DNA of 64,000 nucleotides, taken from assembly GCF_003201655.1 (NCBI RefSeq), contig NZ_QJJU01000002.1, positions 310,001-374,000 on the forward strand, read 5' to 3'. The stretch is from Mycolicibacterium moriokaense (lineage in GTDB: Bacteria > Actinomycetota > Actinomycetes > Mycobacteriales > Mycobacteriaceae). Position 1 is the stretch's first letter. Every line of letters begins with the position of its first letter. The notes under the pieces were generated by a model that saw only the letters and a program-made list of their open reading frames with translations, was not told the DNA's origin and did no database searches. This document shows positions 16,418 through 24,935 of the stretch, piece by piece. Position numbers and translations under genes: made by a program.

Positions 16418-17028
16418 GTCGACCAGCGAAACGACTCGGTAATCTTGCGCCACGGGTCGACGTTGTCGGCGCCGACGGGGCCGGCCAGCGTGAGGATCAC
16501 GGTGTGCCCGCGACGGAAGAACTCGTAGCGTTCGACCGCCTGCGTCGTGGATCTTCCTGTCACCGGGCTGGCCGGCGAATCCTGTTGATAGGTCAGCAGG
16601 ATTGCCTGCCCGGCGGGGCGATCGACGGTGGTGACCTCACCGGATTTGACGCCCGGTGTTGCTGCCGCTATCACCGGCAGTTCGGTCAACCGCGCTGATG
16701 CCGGTGTCGGAGCCGCGGTGCCCATGCGGCTTTCGACGATCACGCTGTTGAAGTTGTCGGTGAATGTCACGCCGCCGGGCGAGTCGGTTCGCGCCCAACC
16801 CTCGGGAACCTGCACGGTGAACGAGCTGTCCGGTGCCGTGAATGCCACGAACGCCTGGGAGTCAGGTATGTCTCCTGCCGCATTCGCATCGGCCCCCTGC
16901 GGACCCGGACCTTGACCGGCCGTGGTCTCCGGCGCGGACGGACCATGCTGCGGTTCATGGCTGCAGCCCGCCGATAGCGTGACCGCGGCGGTCAGCAATG
17001 CAGCAACAATCGCATCTCTGCTGGTCAC
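16414..17028 (-). CDS. Secreted lipoprotein (LpqN/LpqT-like) of the ABC export operon
   Basis: From GTG 17028 the protein has a short n-region, a hydrophobic stretch and a lipobox LSAGC, so it should be lipidated and anchored outside the membrane. A low-complexity proline/glycine/alanine linker follows, then a compact domain with SSFTVQVPEGWARTD, resembling the LpqN-type mycobacterial lipoproteins. The start is set by AAGGGAG five bases before GTG 17028; GTG-type 17052 is the longer alternative. As first gene of the operon it is a likely substrate-capturing or periplasmic partner of the MacB-like transporter. Confidence 0.85.
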   Translation of the reverse strand: MTSRDAIVAALLTAAVTLSAGCSHEPQHGPSAPETTAGQGPGPQGADANAAGDIPDSQAFVAFTAPDSSFTVQVPEGWARTDSPGGVTFTDNFNSVIVESRMGTAAPTPASARLTELPVIAAATPGVKSGEVTTVDRPAGQAILLTYQQDSPASPVTGRSTTQAVERYEFFRRGHTVILTLAGPVGADNVDPWRKITESFRWST

Positions 17029-17199
17029 TGCCGCTCCCTTTCGTGCCTGCACCGCGCATCAGCGCGCTCAGGGCCCAGAGTAGGAACCCGAGACTGAGAA
17101 AGCGCTGAAAGCGTTGAGCCGGCGCCGCCCGAACCGCCGGCCAGCGCTGACCTGCTTTACCGAGGGATGACGCCGGCGTGCGGACGCAGGTGGAACGCA

Positions 17200-17340
17200 G
17201 CCGTCCTTCGCGCAGCGGAACCGATCGCGATACTCGCCGGGCCCAATCGAGATGACCCGCTTGAACGCGTCGCATCGTCTCGGTGCTCCCGAAGCCGCAG
17301 CGCGCGGCGACAGCATCAAGGGACGTGCCGCTATACACCG
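17200..17340 (-). pseudogene. AraC-family regulator C-terminal remnant, frameshifted
   Basis: On the minus strand TSLDAVAARCGFGSTETMRR is read in one frame and FKRVISIGPGEYRDRFRCA in the next. Together they make the second helix-turn-helix and tail of an AraC-family protein. The frame change is near 17263-17268. No upstream coding for the rest of the regulator is visible, and a stop lies three codons before the first part. It contains copy 2 of the 36-bp repeat. The rest of the 17029-17400 interval shows nothing else I can name. Confidence 0.75.
17209..17244. repeat. 36-bp direct repeat, copy 2
   Basis: Identical in sequence and orientation to 12328-12363. Here it lies inside the frameshifted AraC remnant, which gives the repeat its coding origin. 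The 4.85 kb between the copies is the lipoprotein/ABC operon. Confidence 0.85.
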
Positions 17341-17400
17341 GCTGTCACAATGACGTCTTTGCCTCGGATTCAGACATCGAACGGATGGCGGAAGAATGCA

Positions 17401-18186
17401 CTATCTCGGTTGGTTCGCCACGCCGGGGAACAGCTGCACGTTCGGTCCAGAAGTCACGTAGCCCAGCTGCTTCGTTACCAAATGGGGTGCGAAAACGGCG
17501 CCATAGAGCACGTTTCCGATGACGACGACCGCAACCACGGACAGCACTGCCGATTGAATCTTGGTCTTCGACAACTTGTCCGACCACATCTCGATGACGT
17601 TCCGGCCTTGCGAATCAGTCCGGCCCAACAAGTAGGTGAAGACCATCATCTGTATGCCCATCGCGATGGCGTCATAGATCGGGTATTGGTGCAGAGTCCC
17701 CTCGAACAGTCCCAAACCGGGAATCACGTCGGCGTAGTGGAAGACTCCGAGCCTGGCGCCGAGGCCCGCATTGAACATCAAGGCCCAGCAGAAGCCGACG
17801 ACGAATCCGACGATCAGGAGCGTGATGGGCCTGCGCCAGTTGAACCGCGCGCTCAGTCGTCGGCCGAGCGCGGCGCCGATCACCGCGGGCAGGCAGAAGT
17901 AGCCGATGTACCCGAGAGGGACCGACGACGGCAGCCCACCCCACGTCATGTTCAGCGGCCACCACGACGGCATGCGGGGAAGCGCGGGTGGGAATTGTGC
18001 GTACATCGCCCAGTCATACGGTGCCTCGATCCAGGAGAACGAGATCGCCGAGATGCAGAGAAGCAGAAGCGGATGCAGACGACCCCGCCGAATGCTCAGG
18101 ATGATCCCGGCGATGAGGAACACGATGCCGCTGACCCAGCCGAAAGCATTGGACGCCGTCAGCAACGGCGTCAGCTCGGTGTTCAT
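17401..18186 (-). CDS. AveC-like (spirocyclase AveC family) multi-pass membrane protein
   Basis: 261 residues with about six or seven hydrophobic segments, aromatic patches such as EAPYDWAMYAQF and PSWWPLNMTWGG, and a short charged C-terminal region. It resembles the larger AveC-like protein at 24928-26067, and the name comes from the avermectin spirocyclase AveC. For mycobacterial members the reaction is unknown. The start ATG 18186 overlaps the stop of the upstream 38-codon ORF as ATGA, so the two should be translated together. A TetR gene is divergent, with a clear palindrome between, which suggests ligand-induced expression. Confidence 0.65.
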   Translation of the reverse strand: MNTELTPLLTASNAFGWVSGIVFLIAGIILSIRRGRLHPLLLLCISAISFSWIEAPYDWAMYAQFPPALPRMPSWWPLNMTWGGLPSSVPLGYIGYFCLPAVIGAALGRRLSARFNWRRPITLLIVGFVVGFCWALMFNAGLGARLGVFHYADVIPGLGLFEGTLHQYPIYDAIAMGIQMMVFTYLLGRTDSQGRNVIEMWSDKLSKTKIQSAVLSVVAVVVIGNVLYGAVFAPHLVTKQLGYVTSGPNVQLFPGVANQPR

Positions 18187-18299
18187 CGTTCGCGCTCTTC
18201 AGGCGTGCCGCCGCGGGCGTCAGGGTCGAAGTAGATGACCAGTCCGAAGATCAGGGCGATCAGCCCGAACAGCGTGCCGAGCATGATGAGTTGGCCCAC
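18183..18299 (-). CDS. 38-residue single-span membrane microprotein coupled to the AveC-like gene
   Basis: From GTG 18299 a short frame encodes a hydrophobic segment (LIMLGTLFGLIALIFGLVIY), then DPDARGG and the acidic-basic end EERER, and its TGA overlaps the next ATG (ATGA, 18183-18186). Length, one predicted membrane helix and the coupling argue for a real small subunit of the AveC-like protein. It sits directly after the 16-bp palindrome. No known family is recognised. Confidence 0.6.
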   Translation of the reverse strand: MGQLIMLGTLFGLIALIFGLVIYFDPDARGGTPEERER

Positions 18300-18303
18300 G
18301 TGT

Positions 18304-18319
18304 AATAGTGGACACTATT
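18304..18319. promoter_or_regulatory. 16-bp inverted repeat, probable TetR operator
   Basis: AATAGTGGACACTATT is a perfect 7+2+7 inverted repeat lying 4 bp from the microprotein GTG and 68 bp before the TetR start. Position between divergent regulator and target is the usual TetR arrangement. A closely similar half-site, TAATAGTGG, recurs at 36624-36632. Confidence 0.7.
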
Positions 18320-18387
18320 CTAATGACTCGGTCAAGGCCGACTATGGTGACTGCCGTTGACCGCTGTGCGTGGTTCAAGGAGTAACC

Positions 18388-19044
18388 GTGCCCCAGGGAC
18401 GTTCAGTCAAAAAGCAAGCCGCGCCGGCGCAGACCAGCCGTCGGCCACGCGGCGAGCCACGACGCCTACTGCTCGACGCCGCCCGCGAGCTGTTCGCCCG
18501 GCGGGACTACCGCAGCACGACGACCCGCGAGATCGCCGAGGCCGCCGGAGTCAGCGAGTACCTGCTGTTCCGCCACTTCGGTTCGAAGGCCGGACTGTTT
18601 CGGGAAGCCCTCGTGTTGCCCTTCACAAGCTTCGTCGACGGATTCGGCCAGACGTGGCAGGCCGTCGTTCCCGAGGGAACCGACGAAGAGGAGTTGTCCC
18701 GGCTTTTCGTCGGGCAGCTCTACGATGTCCTCGTCGAGCATCGGGGTCTTCTGCTGACACTCGTGGCATCGGACGGGCTCAGCGATGAGGAGATTGAGGG
18801 CGCGGGCATCGCTGACATCCGAAGGGCACTCACTGTTCTCAGCCGGATCAGCGCTGAGGGCATGAGCATCCGCGGGATGCAGTCGAGCCACCCGGATCTG
18901 CCTGCGCACTCGACGGTGGCGATGATTGTCGGCATGGTGGCGATGCGTTCGACTTTCTTCGGAACCAAACCGCCGTCACGCGAGGTCATCGTCGACGAAC
19001 TCGTCCAGGCGATCTTGCACGGTTTCCTGCATCGGCACGACTGA
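18388..19044 (+). CDS. TetR-family transcriptional regulator
   Basis: 218 residues with an N-terminal TetR helix-turn-helix (STTTREIAEAAGVSEYLLF then RHFGSKAGLF) and a helical ligand-binding domain without close resemblance to a characterised member. The start is GTG 18388, five bases after AAGGAG at 18377-18382; the in-frame GTG 18370 is upstream of that site. It is divergent from the AveC-like unit across a 16-bp palindrome and convergent with the mycofactocin-type SDR, whose stop lies 5 bp after its own. Repression of itself and the AveC-like unit is inferred. Confidence 0.88.
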   Translation: MPQGRSVKKQAAPAQTSRRPRGEPRRLLLDAARELFARRDYRSTTTREIAEAAGVSEYLLFRHFGSKAGLFREALVLPFTSFVDGFGQTWQAVVPEGTDEEELSRLFVGQLYDVLVEHRGLLLTLVASDGLSDEEIEGAGIADIRRALTVLSRISAEGMSIRGMQSSHPDLPAHSTVAMIVGMVAMRSTFFGTKPPSREVIVDELVQAILHGFLHRHD

Positions 19045-19049
19045 GGGCG

Positions 19050-19931
19050 CTATCCCCCAGGTCCGTTGGGCCACTTCAGAAGTGACCCGCCGTCGACACG
19101 AATCTGCTGTCCGGTGATGTAGCGGCTCTCCTCGCTGGCCAGGAACACGCCAAGGTTGGCGATGTCTTCTGGCTCGACGTACGGGATGGGCATGGCCTGG
19201 AAGATGGTGAACAGCGGCTCGGCGTCCTCCCGGGTGGCCTGCTTGCCCTGCTGGGTGAGGTCGGGGCGGAACATGCTGTACATGCCGTCGTTCTGCAGCA
19301 GATGGGTGTTGCAGTTGGTCGGATGGATGGCGTTGACGCGAATCATTCGGTCTGCCAGAGCCATCGACATCTCTTCGACGTACTCGATCAGCACGCGCTT
19401 GCTCCAGCCGTAGCCTCTGCCACCAGGCCCCATGTTCGGGTTGTCGGTGGTGCCGCGGATCATGCCTGCGGTCGAACCCGTGATGATCACCGACGACCCA
19501 TTGGCCAGGTGCGGGATCGTGACCGCGACGGTGTTCATCACGCCGAGCAAGTCGACATCGCTGGCGTCGACGAACGACATCGCGTCGTGGGCTCTGCCCA
19601 TGGCCATCGGCAGGATGCCGGCGTTGGCGAGGACGATGTCGATCTTGCCCAGGTCGGCCAGTCCCGCCTCGACGGCCTCGCGCAGCTCGTGACGCTCTCG
19701 CACGTCGGCGATCTTCGCCACCACCCGCCGGCCGATCTCCTTGACGGACCGCTCCGTTTCGGAAAGGTCGTCGGGGGTCGCGAGCGGGTAGGGGTTGGAG
19801 GGGATGTCGCGACAGATATCGACCGCGATGATGTCGGCGCCTTCCCTGGCCATCGCGATCGCGTGCGCGCGCCCCTGTCCGCGCGCGGCCCCGGTGATGA
19901 ATGCGACCTTGCCCTCGAGTCTTCCGGCCAT
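19050..19931 (-). CDS. Mycofactocin-coupled SDR-family oxidoreductase
   Basis: 293 residues with the Rossmann motif TGAARGQGR at 13-21 and the line GADIIAVDIC followed by an insert (PYPLATPDDLSETERSVKE). These mark the SDR subgroup that holds its nicotinamide cofactor tightly and exchanges electrons with mycofactocin. Catalytic S153, Y174 and K178 (YGWSK) are present. It should oxidise an alcohol. The start ATG 19931 follows AAAGGGAG. It is the last gene of the long leftward gene train, 98 bp after the P450 and separated from it by a hairpin repeat. The mycofactocin biosynthesis genes are not in the window. Confidence 0.85.
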   Translation of the reverse strand: MAGRLEGKVAFITGAARGQGRAHAIAMAREGADIIAVDICRDIPSNPYPLATPDDLSETERSVKEIGRRVVAKIADVRERHELREAVEAGLADLGKIDIVLANAGILPMAMGRAHDAMSFVDASDVDLLGVMNTVAVTIPHLANGSSVIITGSTAGMIRGTTDNPNMGPGGRGYGWSKRVLIEYVEEMSMALADRMIRVNAIHPTNCNTHLLQNDGMYSMFRPDLTQQGKQATREDAEPLFTIFQAMPIPYVEPEDIANLGVFLASEESRYITGQQIRVDGGSLLKWPNGPGG

Positions 19932-19953
19932 CTTGTGCTCCCTTTCAATCTCG

Positions 19954-20011
19954 CGAGCAGACGCAAAGTGCCCGTTTTCTTCGGCGTGTCGGGACATTTT
20001 GTGTCTGCTCG
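19954..20011. repeat. GAGCAGACGCAAA palindromic repeat, copy 1
   Basis: The left arm CGAGCAGACGCAAAGTGCCCG pairs with the right arm ending TTTTGTGTCTGCTCG, around a loop containing CGGCGTGTC. The same arms and loop occur at 55515-55578, so this is a dispersed mycobacterial intergenic element and not a simple local hairpin. It lies between the P450 and SDR genes, where it could reduce or end transcription into the SDR gene. Confidence 0.75.
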
Positions 20012-20029
20012 GCGACTCAGGTGACCGGT

Positions 20030-21298
20030 CTAGCCAACCGGTGTGAAGTTGATGTGTAGTTCGCTCAGTCCACGCATGATGAACGTGGGCTCGTACGCGT
20101 AGCGGCGGTCGTCGGCCGGACCGTGATGCTTCACCGAAACCGTGATGTCGCTCATCCGGTCGAGAATTCTGTTGAGCGAAATGCGACCCTCCGCCCGCGC
20201 CAGCGGTGCACCAGGGCATGAATGAACACCTCGGATGAACGCGATCTGCTCGCGCACATTCGGTCGATCCGGGCTGAAGGTATTGGGATCAGCGAACTTT
20301 CGTTCGTCACGATTGCACGCACCAGGCAACACCATGACGGTAGAGCCTGCGGGAACCTTCACGTCCCCGACGGTGGTCGTCGTGCGGGCCATCCGGAAGT
20401 GCGATTTGACCGGGCTCTCCATCCGCAGCGTCTCCTCCAGAAACGCCGGGATCTTGCTGCGGTCCTCGCGTAGCGCCTTCTCGAATTCCGGGTTCTCTCC
20501 GACGATCCGCACCGCGGAGCTGACCAGCTTGGTCGTCGTCTCGGTACCGGCGGCGAACAAGAACGTCGACAGATTCATCACGTCCTCGATCTCAGGTGTC
20601 GATCCGTCTTCGTACTTGGCCTGCGCCAACCCCGTCAGCACGTCGTCACGTGGCGCGCGCCTGCGGTCCTCGATATAGGCGTAGAACTTGTCATTCAGCC
20701 ACTGCAACGGGTTGTGCGTCGTCGGCGCTTCTTCGCCGAGCTGGCCGACCAGCTCGCCTGCGAAGACGGCACGGAACTCGTCGTGGTCCTCGGCGGGCAC
20801 ACCGAGCAGGTCGGCGATCACCAAGAGAGAGAAGGGCTTCGCGTAGTCCTCGAGGAACTCGCAGGAGCCGCGGTCGATGAACGTGTCGAGCTGCTGGTCG
20901 GCCAGCCGCCACATGAAGTCCTCGTTTTCCTTGAGGCGCTTGGGAGTAATGAGTTTGTTCATCAGACCGCGAGTGCGGGTGTGCAGCGGCGGATCCTGCG
21001 ACGTGATGTGTTCGGCCATCGGCACCGCGGCGCGGTGCTGCTCGATCAGCTCCGAGACATCGTCGTGCCCGTCGGGGCCGAAAGGCATTCCGGCGAACGG
21101 GCCTGCCACGGATACGCACGACGAGAACGCCGGGTCTTTGTATACCGCCAGCGCCTCGTCGTAGCCGGTAACGGCCAGCACATTGAACGGGGTCGCCTGC
21201 ACCACTGGGCATTTCGTCCGCAGGTGGTCGAAGTACGGGTACGGGTTCGGAACGAGGGCCTCGTCGGTGAAGAAATCCACAGCCTCGAAGTCGGTCAC
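20030..21298 (-). CDS. Cytochrome P450 (422 residues)
   Basis: P450 signatures are in order: the I-helix oxygen-binding motif AAGTETTT at 249-256, the K-helix ExxR in EETLR (289-292), and the heme loop FIRGVHSCPG with the thiolate ligand C361. The loop has isoleucine where most P450s have glycine after the phenylalanine. It is a soluble class I enzyme that needs a ferredoxin and a reductase, neither of which is encoded here. The start is GTG 21298, with AGGAG six bases upstream and a GTGA overlap with the preceding P450 gene. The longer frame to 21475 is rejected. It probably hydroxylates the pathway substrate or an intermediate. Confidence 0.92.
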   Translation of the reverse strand: MTDFEAVDFFTDEALVPNPYPYFDHLRTKCPVVQATPFNVLAVTGYDEALAVYKDPAFSSCVSVAGPFAGMPFGPDGHDDVSELIEQHRAAVPMAEHITSQDPPLHTRTRGLMNKLITPKRLKENEDFMWRLADQQLDTFIDRGSCEFLEDYAKPFSLLVIADLLGVPAEDHDEFRAVFAGELVGQLGEEAPTTHNPLQWLNDKFYAYIEDRRRAPRDDVLTGLAQAKYEDGSTPEIEDVMNLSTFLFAAGTETTTKLVSSAVRIVGENPEFEKALREDRSKIPAFLEETLRMESPVKSHFRMARTTTTVGDVKVPAGSTVMVLPGACNRDERKFADPNTFSPDRPNVREQIAFIRGVHSCPGAPLARAEGRISLNRILDRMSDITVSVKHHGPADDRRYAYEPTFIMRGLSELHINFTPVG

Positions 21299-22524
21299 GA
21301 AGCACTCCTGGTCGACTGGTCGAAGAGCACCGGCAGCGACGTCGGCGAGCGAAACACCATGCCACGGATGTGCGGGTCGCCGCCGTCGGGATCCAGCCGT
21401 AGGTTGGGCAGCCGGTCCAGCAGAAGGTTGATCGCAGTGCGCATCTCGAGTCGTGCCAAATGCATGCCGAGACACACGTGAACCCCGTGTCCCCAGCTGA
21501 TGGGAACCTTGGCCTGCCGGAAGATGTCGAAGCGGTCCGGGTCGGGATACCTGTCCTCTTGCCGGTTGGCCGCGCCGAGCATCGGCATCACCGACGAACC
21601 CTGCGGAATCGGCACTCCGGACAGCTCGGTGTCACGCGTCGCGACCCGAGTGATGTTCAACAGCGGTGCATCCCATCGCACCGCCTCTTCGATCGCCTGC
21701 GGAATGAGCGACCGGTCGGCGCGAACCGCATCGAGTTGATCCTGGTTGGTCAACAGCCCGAATAGCAGGTTGCCCAACGACCTGTACGTCGTCTCCACCC
21801 CGGCGGGCAGCAGCAGCCGGATGAACGAATAGATGTCCTCGTCCTCGAGCTTGTGACCTTCGATCTCGGCGGCGGCGAGGCTGCTGATCAGATCCTCGCG
21901 CGGCTCCTCCCGACGTGCCGCCAGGATCGGCTTGAAGTAGTCCACCAGCGCCTGCGATGCCGCCTTACCGCGTTCCGGGTTGACCGTGAAGCTCAGCATC
22001 GAGATCGACCACCGCTGGAACTGCGGGAAGTCCTCTTCTGGGAGGCCGAGCAGCGCGGCGATGATGCGCGTCGGATACGGGAACGTGAACGTCTTGACCA
22101 AGTCCGCCTTGCCGTCTGCGGCGAACTTGTCGATGAGTTCGTTGCCGATGCGGCCGACGATCTCGTCTTCCCATCGCGCCAGCGCCTTCTGCGTGAACGC
22201 CTTCGTGACCAGCGACCGGAGCCTGCCGTGTACGGGCTCATCCATGCCCAGCATCACCCCGTGGCCAAGCACGTCACCGAAGATCTGGATCACGACATTG
22301 GACGAGTACGTCTCGTTGTCGCGCAACATCGTCTGGATGTCCTCGTGCCGATACACGATGAATACCGGCTTTCCCTCCTCGCCGGGCATCGCAGACATGT
22401 CGATCCGCTGGATCGGCGTCTCGTGGCGCTGCTTGGCCAACTCCGGGTACGGGTCACGGACATTGCCCGAGACGACGTCGTCGAACGCCCCGAAATCCTC
22501 GAGGTCGTCGAACAGATCAGACAT
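21295..22524 (-). CDS. Cytochrome P450 (409 residues)
   Basis: This second P450 of the pair has AGVETT at 241-246, ExxR at 280-283 and a heme loop SWGHGVHVCLG with C351. Tryptophan replaces the common phenylalanine at the start of the loop. It is clearly divergent from its downstream neighbour, so the two probably act on different positions or intermediates and are not a recent duplicate. It lies 10 bp after the aldehyde dehydrogenase gene and overlaps the next P450 by four bases. CYP family numbers cannot be assigned by eye. Confidence 0.92.
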   Translation of the reverse strand: MSDLFDDLEDFGAFDDVVSGNVRDPYPELAKQRHETPIQRIDMSAMPGEEGKPVFIVYRHEDIQTMLRDNETYSSNVVIQIFGDVLGHGVMLGMDEPVHGRLRSLVTKAFTQKALARWEDEIVGRIGNELIDKFAADGKADLVKTFTFPYPTRIIAALLGLPEEDFPQFQRWSISMLSFTVNPERGKAASQALVDYFKPILAARREEPREDLISSLAAAEIEGHKLEDEDIYSFIRLLLPAGVETTYRSLGNLLFGLLTNQDQLDAVRADRSLIPQAIEEAVRWDAPLLNITRVATRDTELSGVPIPQGSSVMPMLGAANRQEDRYPDPDRFDIFRQAKVPISWGHGVHVCLGMHLARLEMRTAINLLLDRLPNLRLDPDGGDPHIRGMVFRSPTSLPVLFDQSTRSAS

Positions 22525-22534
22525 GCTGCTCCTA

Positions 22535-24010
22535 TCAAATGGCCGGGTAGGCCACGGATTTCACTTCGGTGTACTGGTCGAAACCGGCGACGCCGTTCTG
22601 TCGTCCGATCCCGCTGGCCTTGTATCCGCCGAACGGTGTGTCGGCGCCGTAGCCCGCGGTGCCGTTGACGCCTATGAATCCGGCACGCAGCCGCTTGGCC
22701 ACCGCCAGAGCGTGATCAAGTGTTCCGGCCATGACGTTGCCTGCCAGCCCGTAAGGACTGTCGTTGGCGATCCGCACCGCGTCGTCTTCATCGTCAAAAG
22801 GAATGACGACGAGCACCGGCCCGAAGATCTCTTCCTGGGCGATGGTCATCGAGTTGTCGACGTCCGCGAAAAGCGTTGGCTTGACGAAGAACCCCTTGTC
22901 CAACCCCTTCGGCGCCTCGGCCCCGCCGACGACCATCCGCGCGCCTTCTTCGACGCCCTTCTCGATATAGCCCCGGATGCGGCTGCGCTGCCGATCGGAG
23001 ATGACCGGGCCGCACAGCGTTGCCGGATCCTGCGGGTCGCCAGGTGCGATGCCCTCATAGATACCCTTGAGAATCTCGACGCCCTCGTCGTAGCGAGATC
23101 GCGGCAACAGCATTCGAGTCGGCATCGCGCAGCCTTGGCCCGCGTGCATGCAGACGCCGATGCCGATCAGGCAGCCCAGTGCGAAATCCGCGTCCTCCAA
23201 GACGATCGTCGCCGACTTACCGCCCAGCTCGAGGAAGAGGCGCTTCATCGTCGCCGCGCCCTTCTCCATGATCCGCTTGCCGACGACCGTCGATCCCGTG
23301 AAGGAGATCAGATCGACCTTCGGCGACAGCGTGAGTTCTTCGCCGACGAAATGGTCCGACGCGGTGACGACGTTGATGACTCCTGGCGGGATGTCGGTCT
23401 TCTCCGCAATCAATCGGCCCAGTCGGTTGGCGTTGTACGGCGTGTTTTGAGCCGGCTTGAGAACGACGGTGTTGCCCGTCGCCAGCGCCTGCCCGATCTT
23501 CTGTATCGACACCTCGAACGGGAAGTTCCACGGCACGATCGCGCCGACGACACCTACGGGTTCGCGCCACACCGTGCGGGTGGTATTCACTCCGGTGAGG
23601 GAAACGACCGTGTCTCCGAGTGACGTCTCCCATGGGTACTCGTCGATCAGCTTCGCCGGATAGCGCAGCCCGTCGGCCAACGGCGCGTCCAGCTGTGCGC
23701 CGTGGGTCACCGCGCGCGGACAGCCCACCTCGAGGATGAGTTCCTCTCGCAGCTCCTCCTTATCGGCCTCGATCGCGTCGTGCAGTTGCAGCAGACACCG
23801 TTGCCGCAAAGAGTGATTGGTGGACCAGTCCGTCTCATCGAACGCGCGTCGTGCCGCGTCGATCGCGCGGTGCATGTCCTCTTTCGACGCGTCGGCGACC
23901 TCGCCGAGCGCCTCCTCGGTTGCCGGGTTGATGTTCGTGAAGGTGCCTGCCTGGCCGTCGACGAGCTTGCCGTCGATCATCATCTTGGTCTCGAACCGAA
24001 CGTCAGCCAT
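22535..24010 (-). CDS. NAD(P)-dependent aldehyde dehydrogenase
   Basis: 491 residues, a normal length for the family. The oxyanion-hole asparagine N162 (PWNFPFE), the general base E261 in ELGGKS and the catalytic C294 in HAGQGCAMP are all in place, and the cofactor motif FTGSTVVGK precedes them. It should oxidise an aldehyde to the acid, a logical step after alcohol oxidation by the mycofactocin-type SDR or after P450 terminal hydroxylation. Its ATG overlaps the upstream SDR stop in the sequence ATGGCTGA. Confidence 0.93.
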   Translation of the reverse strand: MADVRFETKMMIDGKLVDGQAGTFTNINPATEEALGEVADASKEDMHRAIDAARRAFDETDWSTNHSLRQRCLLQLHDAIEADKEELREELILEVGCPRAVTHGAQLDAPLADGLRYPAKLIDEYPWETSLGDTVVSLTGVNTTRTVWREPVGVVGAIVPWNFPFEVSIQKIGQALATGNTVVLKPAQNTPYNANRLGRLIAEKTDIPPGVINVVTASDHFVGEELTLSPKVDLISFTGSTVVGKRIMEKGAATMKRLFLELGGKSATIVLEDADFALGCLIGIGVCMHAGQGCAMPTRMLLPRSRYDEGVEILKGIYEGIAPGDPQDPATLCGPVISDRQRSRIRGYIEKGVEEGARMVVGGAEAPKGLDKGFFVKPTLFADVDNSMTIAQEEIFGPVLVVIPFDDEDDAVRIANDSPYGLAGNVMAGTLDHALAVAKRLRAGFIGVNGTAGYGADTPFGGYKASGIGRQNGVAGFDQYTEVKSVAYPAI

Positions 24011-24935
24011 GGTTCTCGCTCTCTTGCGTCTGCGGGTCTGGTACTCCCATGGTTGCGGCCGGCGAACCCCGAAGGGCGCCGAATCGTGGGATCCCCATCA
24101 TCAGCCGGGTCATGTGGTGCATGGCCGCATCCGGCAGGAGCCGATCAGCGATCAAAAGCATTCGCGCGTCCGACCCGACGGAGCGGCGGACGAACGGTGC
24201 CGAGCCCTCCAGCGCCTTGGCGAGTCCAGTGGCGAACCTGTCCGGTGATTTGGCGGCGCGTTTCATCATGGCCCGCCCGCGCTTGTCCATCGTGCCGTGG
24301 TGCGCCGCGTAGGGCCCGTCGAGATCGCGGTTGTCCGTCGTCCCAGCGTCGGTGATGATCTCGGTGTCGTAGGTCCCGGTGACCAGGATGGTGACGCCGA
24401 TACCGAACGAGGCGACTTCGCCCGCCATTGATTCGCCCCAGCGTTCAAGGGCTCCCTTGACTGCGGAATACGGTGCGGTCGCCGGCATTCCGCGCACCCC
24501 ACCTGCGCTGGACACGAGAATGATGCGGCCCCGTCCGGCCTTACGCATGGACGGCAGGAGCGCCTTGGTGAGCGCGACCGGACCGAAGATGTTGGTGGCG
24601 AACATCCGTTCCCACAGGCTCATCGGCGCCTCTTCGATCATGCCTGCCGCAGAGATACCGGCGTTGTGCACCAAGCCGTATGGCGCACCGACCGCCTCCT
24701 CGATCGACTTCGCGGCGGCGGCGACCGATGCGGCGTCGGTGAGGTCGAGCGCGACGCCGATCAGACGCGGATCGTCGTCTGCCGCTCCCGTCGCAGTGCG
24801 CAGGCGATCCATGCCGGCATCTACCGACCGCATCGCCGCGACAACACGCCAGCCACGCCGGTACAGGTGGGAAGCGGAGGCGAACCCGAGTCCCCTTGAC
24901 GCACCGGTGATGACGACGCTGCGCGGTTCAGCCAT
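24003..24935 (-). CDS. SDR-family oxidoreductase (classical)
   Basis: 310 residues with TGASRGLG near the N-terminus, NAG in VHNAGIS, a serine in VSSAGG and the active-site YSAVK. The C-terminal 80 residues are longer than in minimal SDRs and contain KSPDRFATGLAKALEG, as in many actinobacterial SDRs near lipid genes. It should interconvert an alcohol and a ketone with NAD(P). ATG 24935 overlaps the AveC-like stop by eight bases (ATGGCTGA). The same eight-base join is used with the next gene at 24003-24010. Confidence 0.88.
   Translation of the reverse strand: MAEPRSVVITGASRGLGFASASHLYRRGWRVVAAMRSVDAGMDRLRTATGAADDDPRLIGVALDLTDAASVAAAAKSIEEAVGAPYGLVHNAGISAAGMIEEAPMSLWERMFATNIFGPVALTKALLPSMRKAGRGRIILVSSAGGVRGMPATAPYSAVKGALERWGESMAGEVASFGIGVTILVTGTYDTEIITDAGTTDNRDLDGPYAAHHGTMDKRGRAMMKRAAKSPDRFATGLAKALEGSAPFVRRSVGSDARMLLIADRLLPDAAMHHMTRLMMGIPRFGALRGSPAATMGVPDPQTQESENHG

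Noticed and set aside
12328..17244. The 36-bp direct repeats as transposon target duplications
   Set aside because: No transposase or terminal inverted repeats lie between them, and 36 bp is too long for usual target-site duplications. Coding origin from AraC explains them better.
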